64,000 nt of DNA, from contig CBCTHE010000008.1 in the NCBI GenBank assembly GCA_965146665.1, positions 1 through 64,000 of the forward strand, given 5' to 3'. The stretch comes from Ructibacterium sp965146665. GTDB lineage: Bacteria; Bacillota; Clostridia; Monoglobales; Monoglobaceae. Below the pieces are notes generated by a model that saw only the letters and a list, made by a program, of their open reading frames with translations, was not told where the DNA came from and ran no database searches. This document shows, piece by piece, positions 43,900-51,752 of the stretch. The stretch's first letter is position 1. Every line of letters begins with the position of its first letter. Both the position numbers and the translations under genes were made by a program.

Positions 43900-46471
43900 G
43901 TATTATCAAAGAAAGTTGCGGATTTTTATATGTTCAATCATGCTGTTGCTTCATGTGACTTTAAGCATATTCAGTATCTGGACAATTTTACAGAGAACTG
44001 TGGACGAAGCAAATGAAGAATACTCGGCTATTTTGCATGGTTCGGAGAATCACATTGATGTCCTATATAGGAAAGTGAAAGAGTATTCGGACTTTTTAAA
44101 AAAAACTGGTGTGATTCGTTTTGTTCAGGGGAATTCCGAATTGCTTAAAAAGACGAAAGAGGAAAGGGTAATAAAAGAATACGAATCATTGAAGAAAAAG
44201 GTTGAAGCCGCAGACGTTTTTGATATGTATATAAAAAAAGCATATATCCTTGGGAAAAATATTAACAATATTTCGCTGGAAATAAATGAAAGTACGGTTT
44301 CAAATCTTGAGGCCAACCTTCCGAATATTGAAACCGTTGAACAAAGCGGGATGTTACAGAGCATCTATGATGATTATTATATGCAGCTGACGCAGTATCA
44401 CACGCAGAATGTAACCTATTCTGATGACGGAATAAAGGAAGTTCTACAAGGCATAGAGAACGAAGTGATTTATCCTTATATTTCAGATGATTGTCTTATT
44501 ATTATAGTGATGAACGGAGAATACTTGAATTCCTTGTTTGATTATAGCGATGCATTGGTAAAGGGTGCGACGCTCAGAAACAGCGATGGCAATGTCATAT
44601 ACAGCAGGAATAGTGAAAGTGCCACTGACTACAAGATCTTATACATTGACGCTGAAAAATATCAAGCGGAAATATATGTTGTTTCTCCGTTTTGGTATCA
44701 AGGTATATTTTTTGCCTGCCTGTTATCTATTTTGATATTGGGAATCTTTATGGGTGTTTGTATCGTATATTCGGATAAGTGGGCGGCTAGGGTGATGCGT
44801 CCTTATAAATCTTTGGGTAATATTTTAGATATGAATAACGATGATAATAACCCTTCTTACATAGAAATTACCGAACAGATTAAGAAGAAAAGCCGCCGTT
44901 CAAATATAAAAAAGAATTTTGTCATTGTTGTATTAGTGGGTTTGTTGCTTCCGAGCATAATAAATGCTATGTTGCAATATGCGATTATTCAGAACAGAGG
45001 GCATGCGGTTAAAGAGGATCAGTTTAAAAACAATGTACATTTATCCACACTTAATATCATAAACAAGACAAATAGTATACTGACCAGAATGTTACTGCAG
45101 GACAATATCAAGCCAGAAGATTTGGAAAATTGGAATGATGATGAACAGTATATTATACTAAGCGAGAAATATAGTGCAATTGGCTATACACCAGCGATTG
45201 ATGCGGACAGAAGTATCATTTACAGAAATAAAGAGAAAATATCCGAGAAGTTAAATAAAAAACGAGATGTTTTTTTGATAGATATTGCCGATGATACAAA
45301 TGGAGAAAGCTATTTGTATGCAGTAAAAAAACAATATAATGATGTCGGGGAGGACGATGGATATTGCTTGAGAATTATCGAAGCAAGTGAATATGACAGT
45401 TCGAGAGTGCCGACTGATATTGACTTTGAAATTCTTTCTAAGCAGGGGTATTCGATTATAGGAAGTCAGTTGCTAAGAAAGGGGGAGGAGGCGTATTATA
45501 TTCAAAATGCACCATTAGGCGTCTATCAGGAATACAGTATCCGTATGTTTAGCTCCCAAAAAAACCTTTTAAGTGACTATACAGGTATAGTGGATCAATA
45601 TATGAGAAACTTTTTTTTGCTGATTATAGTAATAATGTTTGCTGCATGGTATTATAGTATACATTTTGTTGAGCCCTTGGAGAAACTGATAAATGAAACA
45701 TTTTATGGGCGTCCTATGACAGTCATGGCCAAACTGGGGAAGCCTCTTAACGAAATCGATAATATCATTGTTGCCTATAACCTGATGGTGAAGAAGGTGA
45801 AGGTGTTGATTGCAAAGCAGGCGGAGGCACGAATTAAAGAACAGGAAAAGGAAAAACTCATTGCCTATGCCGAATTAAAAGCACTGGAAAATCAGGTGAA
45901 TCCTCATTTTCTGTATAATGCGCTTGAAACAATCAACATACAGATGATAAACAACAATGATATGGAACATAGCAGAATTATTGTTTCGCTTACAAAAATG
46001 CTGAGATATTCAGTAGGTAATAGTGATAATTATGTTTTGCTCAATGACGAAATTGAAAACCTGAAAAACTATATTACAATACAGGAAATACGTTTTCGGG
46101 ATGAGTTTCGATGTGTTTGGAGCTTAGATGAGCAATTAAATAACCGTAAAATTCCGAAATTTATCATACAACCGATTGTGGAAAACTCATTTAAGCATGG
46201 ATTTGCGGATTCACCGTCAGAAAAATTTGTAAAGATTTCAACCTATTTAAAGAATGACAAATTGGTCATAGCGGTATTTGACAATGGCAAAGGGATGAAG
46301 AAGGAAAAGCTTGAAAGTGTGATTTATGATTTATACCATAGCCCGGAGACCGGGTCAAATGTTGGATTAAAAAATATTTACAAGAGAATTCAGTTGCTGA
46401 CCAAGGGCGCGGGGACATTAGTAATCGAAAGCGAATTTATGAAAGGGACAATGGTTAAAATTATTCTCTAA
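43889..46471 (+). CDS. Sensor histidine kinase with two tandem extracellular sensors (locus B)
   Basis: 860 aa from GTG 43889 (GAAAGGGG about 10 bases upstream), overlapping the regulator's 3' end by 11 bases. Four membrane segments instead of two: about 12-33, 271-294, 343-363 and 571-592. They flank two separate extracellular regions (about 34-270 and 365-570). Then a HAMP-like linker, the His_kinase domain with H673 in NPHFLYNALETINIQ, and HATPase_c (IVENSFKHGF, DNGKGM, VGLKNIYKRIQLL). Its sister kinase at 28435 has just one sensor. The duplicated sensor could detect two ligands or act as a dimer clamp. It ends with a strong terminator. Confidence 0.93.
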   Translation: MKSEYYQRKLRIFICSIMLLLHVTLSIFSIWTILQRTVDEANEEYSAILHGSENHIDVLYRKVKEYSDFLKKTGVIRFVQGNSELLKKTKEERVIKEYESLKKKVEAADVFDMYIKKAYILGKNINNISLEINESTVSNLEANLPNIETVEQSGMLQSIYDDYYMQLTQYHTQNVTYSDDGIKEVLQGIENEVIYPYISDDCLIIIVMNGEYLNSLFDYSDALVKGATLRNSDGNVIYSRNSESATDYKILYIDAEKYQAEIYVVSPFWYQGIFFACLLSILILGIFMGVCIVYSDKWAARVMRPYKSLGNILDMNNDDNNPSYIEITEQIKKKSRRSNIKKNFVIVVLVGLLLPSIINAMLQYAIIQNRGHAVKEDQFKNNVHLSTLNIINKTNSILTRMLLQDNIKPEDLENWNDDEQYIILSEKYSAIGYTPAIDADRSIIYRNKEKISEKLNKKRDVFLIDIADDTNGESYLYAVKKQYNDVGEDDGYCLRIIEASEYDSSRVPTDIDFEILSKQGYSIIGSQLLRKGEEAYYIQNAPLGVYQEYSIRMFSSQKNLLSDYTGIVDQYMRNFFLLIIVIMFAAWYYSIHFVEPLEKLINETFYGRPMTVMAKLGKPLNEIDNIIVAYNLMVKKVKVLIAKQAEARIKEQEKEKLIAYAELKALENQVNPHFLYNALETINIQMINNNDMEHSRIIVSLTKMLRYSVGNSDNYVLLNDEIENLKNYITIQEIRFRDEFRCVWSLDEQLNNRKIPKFIIQPIVENSFKHGFADSPSEKFVKISTYLKNDKLVIAVFDNGKGMKKEKLESVIYDLYHSPETGSNVGLKNIYKRIQLLTKGAGTLVIESEFMKGTMVKIIL

Positions 46472-46491
46472 GAATCTGACAAAACAACAAT

Positions 46492-46528
46492 AACGAATAA
46501 CTTCTGTTTGGAGTTGTTCGTTTTTTTT
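46492..46528 (+). terminator. Rho-independent terminator after locus B kinase
   Basis: AACGAATAACT (46492-46502) and AGTTGTTCGTT (46512-46522) form an 11-bp stem with one G-U type pair, followed by eight T's. It separates the two-component system from the transport operon; the remaining bases to 46656 are AT-rich leader with a TATAAT at 46610 but no convincing -35. Confidence 0.9.
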
Positions 46529-46656
46529 GCCTCTATATTAAAATTGCCGAAGATATTGGGATAAAACAAAAATATTATCATTGTGCATATTGCCTGAAAG
46601 ATGATATTATATAATCGAAAATAAATAAAGATATGACGAAAGGGAGCGAGAATAGT

Positions 46657-48048
46657 ATGAAGGTTAAGATGAAAGGCTTAAGGTTTGTGGCGCTTGGATT
46701 GAGCAGTGTTATGATGACGGTCATGCTCGGCGCATGTGCTGGACAGGACAGTAAAACGGTGGGTAAACCCGGCGGCGAAAAGGTCACAATTAAAGTTGCG
46801 TATTCGGCTGAGGAAATGGACGGAAACAGCAAGGACATCGATGAAATTTTTGCGGAATTCTATGAAAATAACCCCAATATTAAGGTTGTTGTAGATCAGG
46901 TTGCTTCAAATGATTCAAAGCTTATGGCTATGATTGCGGCAAATAATGCTCCGGATATTCTAAGACTTACGGCTGTCTCGGATATTCCTTCGTTTGTATC
47001 AAAGGGATTGCTGCTCCCTCTTGACGAGTATATAGAAAAGAGTGAGAATGTTGACGTGGACGACCTTTTTGAAGTGGGAGATTTGTTTAAATACGATGGC
47101 AAAGAGGTGGGAAAGGGAGTGAGGTATGGCGCATTGAAGGACTGGAGCCTGGACACACAAATGTGGGCCAATAAGAAGGTGCTCGCAGAGGCAGGAGTCA
47201 AATTGCCAGAGGAAGGCGAAGCTTTTTCTTTCCAGGAACTGGCAGAAGCTACAAAAAAGATTACGAAAATTGGCGAAGGTGGACAGGCCGAAAGGATTGG
47301 ATTTTATACGGGACAGAGCATGTTTATTCTTTTGGAATGGTATCTGTCCCAGCAAGGAAAGTCCTTCTGGAATGAAGATTTTAGCGGAACAACATTACTG
47401 GATTCACCGGAAACTAAAGAAGCCTTGCAGTTCTTCTGTGATTGGCATAAGAGTCTTGGTTTGACAAGCCCGCTTGCTCCTATCGACTCTATGCAGGGAT
47501 GGATGTCAGACAATAAGCTTGGCTTTACAAACTCCGGATTTTATTTGAGCTTCTTTATGCTTGGCAATGAGAATATAAAGAAAAATATCGGATATGAAAA
47601 TGTTGTTTTTTTACCAAGCCCCGTGGTTGAAAAGGGTACAAGATTTTCAGCGGTTCTGTCCGGAACAGGCGGTGCAATATCTGCAAAAACTAAGCATCCG
47701 GAGGAAGCGTACAAGGTGTGGGAATACATACATTTTGGCACTCCTGCAAAAAATCGAACGAGGAACTTATTTGGCATGCCGGCTCAGAAAAGTAATGTTG
47801 AATTGCTGCCTCTTGACAATGAATATAAGCAGAAAGTGTATGATACCTTGAACGATGAAATGCAATACTATAAAAATAATGCTATCAGAGTAAATCCGTA
47901 TGTGTCGACACAGAGCATACAGGCATTGTTTGAAAAATATTACTTCCCGGTTATATATGGAGAGAGCACGCTTGACGAGGCCTGTGCAACCATTGATAAA
48001 GAAGCAAGACTCTTGGTTGAGGAGGGCAAAAAAATTGTAGGAGAATAG
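46657..48048 (+). CDS. Extracellular solute-binding lipoprotein, MalE-like (locus B)
   Basis: 463 aa from ATG 46657 (GAAAGGGAG upstream; an earlier ATG at 46633 has no ribosome binding site). Signal peptide with lipobox LGAC (lipidated Cys about residue 27). Family-1 carbohydrate-binding protein: VTIKVAYSAEEMDGNSKD at the start, PDILRLTAVSDIPSFVSKGLLLPLDEYIEK, and a typical LSGTGGAISAKTKHPEEAYKVWEYI near the C-terminal lobe. It differs from the LplA-like protein of locus A in length and sequence, so the two importers belong to different CUT1 subgroups. A stem-loop separates it from the permeases. Confidence 0.93.
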   Translation: MKVKMKGLRFVALGLSSVMMTVMLGACAGQDSKTVGKPGGEKVTIKVAYSAEEMDGNSKDIDEIFAEFYENNPNIKVVVDQVASNDSKLMAMIAANNAPDILRLTAVSDIPSFVSKGLLLPLDEYIEKSENVDVDDLFEVGDLFKYDGKEVGKGVRYGALKDWSLDTQMWANKKVLAEAGVKLPEEGEAFSFQELAEATKKITKIGEGGQAERIGFYTGQSMFILLEWYLSQQGKSFWNEDFSGTTLLDSPETKEALQFFCDWHKSLGLTSPLAPIDSMQGWMSDNKLGFTNSGFYLSFFMLGNENIKKNIGYENVVFLPSPVVEKGTRFSAVLSGTGGAISAKTKHPEEAYKVWEYIHFGTPAKNRTRNLFGMPAQKSNVELLPLDNEYKQKVYDTLNDEMQYYKNNAIRVNPYVSTQSIQALFEKYYFPVIYGESTLDEACATIDKEARLLVEEGKKIVGE

Positions 48049-48077
48049 TCAGCTCTTGTTTTTAAAATTAAAATACA

Positions 48078-48115
48078 GGGAGACACAACATAAAGAATTT
48101 AATGTAGTGTCTCCC
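48078..48115 (+). promoter_or_regulatory. Stem-loop between binding-protein and permease genes
   Basis: GGGAGACAC (48078-48086) pairs exactly with GTGTCTCCC (48107-48115) around a 20-base AT-rich loop that can pair further (AACAT/ATGTA in part). No T-run follows. In other binding-protein operons such structures protect the upstream mRNA and give more binding protein than permease. The rest of the gap to 48268 shows no gene. Confidence 0.55.
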
Positions 48116-48268
48116 CGCCGGTGAAGTTCAGTGCACACGTAAAATATTCTCGCTTTGCCCAGAGACACACATTTGCGAACAGTCTCTTATCGTTATCCCC
48201 CCGCCGCTGGTAAGGGAGTCTTAATCATAGTTGTGCCGGCGCAAAGCGGCGGAATGGAGAACAGGATT

Positions 48269-49216
48269 ATGATGGAAACTAAAAAAAAGACATTGAAAAT
48301 GGAACGAAAAAAACATAGGGGTGGCCTTTATAAAATGCAGAAAAAGGTGTTTCTTTGCATTATGATACCATACCTTATTTTTGCTGTATTTATAAAAGGG
48401 ATTCCGTTTTTGTGGGGACTTTACATTAGCTTTACAAATTATACGGGCTTTAATCTGAATAATTTATCGCTCGTCGGGTTGGGAAACTATATTAGAGTGT
48501 TTACTGATTCTGAAGCCATATCCTCTATGCTTCGTACTGCGCTGATTGGATTGATTGTGGTTCCGATCAATATCATAATATGCCTTTTTGTATCGGTGTT
48601 GCTAAGTGAATCTAAAAAAGGCGTTGGTATATATAGAACCATTTATTATATTCCATCCATTGTGCCGGTTGTCGCAACAACCATGATATGGAAGGGATTG
48701 TTTTTAAAGAACGGCGGTTTTTTCAACGCAATGCTGAATATGCTTGGTATGCAGGCAATAGATTGGTATGACTTTAACCATGTACGATTATCGCTCATTA
48801 TGCTTCTTATTTGGGGAGCATGCGGCGGTGTACTTAACAATATTGCGGCTATCAAGGCTATTCCCCGCGATTTATATGAAGCAGCCGATTTGGAGGGCGT
48901 TAATCCCATTACCAGATTCTTTAAAATAACGTTGCCGCTTATATCTAATATGGTTTATATGAATGCAGTTACAGCTATCATCGGTATACTTCAGCTTTTC
49001 GCACAGCCGGTTTTGCTGAGCGGAGACGGCGGACTTACTGCCTTGCCAAAACAGCCTGTTTATACATATATGGTACATGTCTATCAGCAAATATTTGTAA
49101 ATCTGAGATTTGGGTATGGTTTGGCGCTTGTTTGGATCATATTTATTATTATTATGTCGGTTACATTGATTAATGAGAAACTGAGCCAGCGCTGGGTGTA
49201 TACGGAGGTGAGCTAA
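48269..49216 (+). CDS. ABC transporter permease, MalF-like (CUT1, locus B)
   Basis: 315 aa if started at ATG 48269, which has GGAGAACAGG 9 bases upstream; ATG 48254 is an alternative. Six membrane segments, the first around residues 27-48 (FLCIMIPYLIFAVFIKGIPF). The EAA loop reads EAADLEGVNPITRFFKITLPLIS. It pairs with the next gene (one base between them) to form the sugar channel served by the lipoprotein upstream. No ATPase gene is present in this locus either, implying a shared ATPase. Confidence 0.92.
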   Translation: MMETKKKTLKMERKKHRGGLYKMQKKVFLCIMIPYLIFAVFIKGIPFLWGLYISFTNYTGFNLNNLSLVGLGNYIRVFTDSEAISSMLRTALIGLIVVPINIIICLFVSVLLSESKKGVGIYRTIYYIPSIVPVVATTMIWKGLFLKNGGFFNAMLNMLGMQAIDWYDFNHVRLSLIMLLIWGACGGVLNNIAAIKAIPRDLYEAADLEGVNPITRFFKITLPLISNMVYMNAVTAIIGILQLFAQPVLLSGDGGLTALPKQPVYTYMVHVYQQIFVNLRFGYGLALVWIIFIIIMSVTLINEKLSQRWVYTEVS

Positions 49217-49217
49217 A

Positions 49218-50045
49218 TTGAGAAAAAGTAAGACGGCTACAGTTATAAAATATATCATTATGAGTTTATTTGCACTCGTTTTTTTAACACCATTGTATTA
49301 TGCGGTAATAAACTCCTTTTCTCCGCTGTATAGTTCATCGGTGGTTTTTCCTAAAGATTTTGTACTTGAAAATTATAAACTTGCGGTGACGCTGATTCCG
49401 TTTGTCAGATATTTTGTGAATTCGCTTATCATCGTTGCTATAACAACGGGAATGTCACTGGTTCTTGACTTTGCATATGCTTATTCACTGTCAAGATTGA
49501 AAACAAGAGGCAGGAATACTATTTTTAAAATTACCCTTGCACAGATGATGATTCCCGGATTTGCGGTCTCAATCCCGCAGTACATTGTATTTTCATACTT
49601 GGGTGTAAAAAACACATTTTGGATTTATGTATTGATGTCCTTGCCGGGTAATGCATATATCATATTCTTATACAGACAGTTTTTGTTTAATATACCCTAT
49701 AGTATTGAGGAAGCGGCAATTATAGACGGCTGCGGCGGTTTTGGTATCATATATAGAATATTTTTTCCACTGTGTAAGCCAGTGATTGCAATAGCTACTT
49801 TTACGTCGTTTAATGCCTGGTGGGGCGACTATATGACTCCATATATGTATTTGTCGGAGGATCTTTATCCGCTGGCATATGCGTTGTTTGATACAAGTTT
49901 TACTATGCCGAATGATCCCTCAACTAAGTTGCATACGGTTACATATGCAGCAGCAATCCTATTTGCGATTCCAGTATTTCTTGTGTTTTTTAAATGCCAG
50001 AAATATTTGGTAGAAGGCGTGACAGCAGGAAGTGTTAAGGGCTAG
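49218..50045 (+). CDS. ABC transporter permease, MalG-like (CUT1, locus B)
   Basis: 275 aa from a TTG at 49218 with GGAGGTGAG upstream, one base after the previous stop. Six membrane segments (first about 13-32, IMSLFALVFLTPLYYAVI). The EAA loop is EEAAIIDGCGGFGIIYRIFFPLCKP, and the C-terminus ends KYLVEGVTAGSVKG as in MalG proteins. Forms the second half of the importer. Followed after 27 bases by the SLH-protein gene, so transport and surface genes appear to be one operon. Confidence 0.93.
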   Translation: MRKSKTATVIKYIIMSLFALVFLTPLYYAVINSFSPLYSSSVVFPKDFVLENYKLAVTLIPFVRYFVNSLIIVAITTGMSLVLDFAYAYSLSRLKTRGRNTIFKITLAQMMIPGFAVSIPQYIVFSYLGVKNTFWIYVLMSLPGNAYIIFLYRQFLFNIPYSIEEAAIIDGCGGFGIIYRIFFPLCKPVIAIATFTSFNAWWGDYMTPYMYLSEDLYPLAYALFDTSFTMPNDPSTKLHTVTYAAAILFAIPVFLVFFKCQKYLVEGVTAGSVKG

Positions 50046-50072
50046 GAAGCAGAGAGACATAAGGGGGTTATT

Positions 50073-51752
50073 ATGAGAAAAAAACTGGTTAAAACTGTTG
50101 CGGTTGTATTTTGTATGCTGACTGTTTGCAGCTACAAGGTGTTTGCTGCTCCGCATATTGATGCGGTTACTATGTTTAGCGGCGTAATCACAATTCTGGG
50201 AACAATAGATACGAAAGAAGCCAAAACAGTTACCTTCATGGCGTTTCCTAAAGATAAGCTACCGACCAAAGAAAATTTAGCGGCGCTTGGTGAAGTTCAG
50301 GCCGCAGATGGTAAATTTAAATTATCACTTGAAATAGACATGAGTGATGACTACACATTCATTGTTAAAGAGGGCGGCGTGACTGATTCATATTCAATTT
50401 CTTATACAAACCGAACCGCTTTATCAGATTTTACAGATAATATAAAGAGAGTATATGCTTCGGGAATAATTGAAAGCGAAGAAAAAGCCGCAAAGAATAT
50501 TGAAGCATTGTTTTCTATGGACAGCAACAAAAATGTACTTGAGACATTGGGTATAGACAGTGTTAAGTATTATGCTGTTATGGATAAAGCCCAATTATTT
50601 AAGATATTTGTTAAAAACACAAACTTTTCTACATTAACGGTTGAAGACGTGGCAAACGGGTATAAAACGGCCTATAATATGGTTTTGATCAATACAGGTA
50701 AAGAAGATGCGATTGAGGAAGCTTTAATTAGCTATAATTTTGTATTTGAAGAAGAGCCTTATAATTCGATAGAGACAGAGACGGCAAAGAAATGGGTGAT
50801 AAAACTTATTTCTGAAAATGGAAGGTATATGCTGTATGATGAGCTTGAAAAATCATATAGAACCGCTTTGATGCTCTATAATATCAATAATGAAATACAT
50901 ACCAATAAAATACACGGTTTAATTGGGAACTATGCAACGGAACTCGGTATCATAAATGATCCAATTTATACAAGATATAAGGATGACGGTAAAGTTAATG
51001 CTGCTTTAATTGCTCGATTGGCGAAAAGCCCTGCTGTAAGTGCAGATGAGTTGCTTTTGATCATAAGGGATGCTTGCGCAAACGAAAGTGCAGTTGCATC
51101 TCCTACCGGCGGTGTTGGCGGTAGCGTGGCGGCGAGCAGAACTGTAGGAGTACAGAAAGATACGGAAAAGATTGAAGAGGACAAGCCGGACGCTTCTGTG
51201 GGAAAGTTTTATGATATGGGAGAGGCGACCTGGGCTCTGGAAGCGGTAGAATCTTTGTATGATCGGGGGATTGTTTCAGGATATGGAGATGGAAGTTTTG
51301 CTCCAAACAATTCTGTTACAAGAGAAGAATTCATAAAGATGCTCGTTGTTGCTTTCAATGTGCCATACGAAGATAAAGTGTGTAGCTTTTTAGATGTTTT
51401 TAAAGACGATTGGTTTTATGGATATGTCTGTGCAGCAGAGGCTGCCGGCATAACAAAGGGACAATCAGAGAATTTCTTCGGGGTATTTCAGAATATTACG
51501 CGTCAGGACGCCTTTGTAATGCTCATGCGATCTTTAGTACAGATGGGTTGTGAGTTAGAGGAAAAAAGAGAGTATCGTCCCTTTGATGATGAAGGTGCTG
51601 TAGAGTCTTATGCAATAGGGGCAATCAAAGCTTTATACGTTGCGGAAATTGTTGACGGCGATGAAAATGGGTTGGTTAATCCTCTGAATAAGCTTACGCG
51701 GGCTGAGGCTGCAAAGATCATTTACGGGATGATGCGGGAGGCGGGGTTATGA
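50073..51752 (+). CDS. SLH-domain surface protein (locus B)
   Basis: 559 aa, ATG at 50073 with AAGGGGG upstream. Signal peptide about 1-26 (ends VFAAP). Beta domain (about 27-115), a helical region (about 120-340) with repeated segments, a low-complexity hinge (PTGGVGGSVAASRT), then three SLH repeats (about 380-555: YGDGSFAPNNSVTREEFIKM, FFGVFQNITRQDAFVMLM, DENGLVNPLNKLTRAEAAKI). The order matches the SLH protein at 21955-23652, and helical segments such as LIARLAKSPAVSADELLLIIRDA parallel the other's, so they are paralogues. Anchors to secondary cell-wall polymer in the S-layer. Its stop overlaps the next start (ATGA). Confidence 0.9.
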   Translation: MRKKLVKTVAVVFCMLTVCSYKVFAAPHIDAVTMFSGVITILGTIDTKEAKTVTFMAFPKDKLPTKENLAALGEVQAADGKFKLSLEIDMSDDYTFIVKEGGVTDSYSISYTNRTALSDFTDNIKRVYASGIIESEEKAAKNIEALFSMDSNKNVLETLGIDSVKYYAVMDKAQLFKIFVKNTNFSTLTVEDVANGYKTAYNMVLINTGKEDAIEEALISYNFVFEEEPYNSIETETAKKWVIKLISENGRYMLYDELEKSYRTALMLYNINNEIHTNKIHGLIGNYATELGIINDPIYTRYKDDGKVNAALIARLAKSPAVSADELLLIIRDACANESAVASPTGGVGGSVAASRTVGVQKDTEKIEEDKPDASVGKFYDMGEATWALEAVESLYDRGIVSGYGDGSFAPNNSVTREEFIKMLVVAFNVPYEDKVCSFLDVFKDDWFYGYVCAAEAAGITKGQSENFFGVFQNITRQDAFVMLMRSLVQMGCELEEKREYRPFDDEGAVESYAIGAIKALYVAEIVDGDENGLVNPLNKLTRAEAAKIIYGMMREAGL

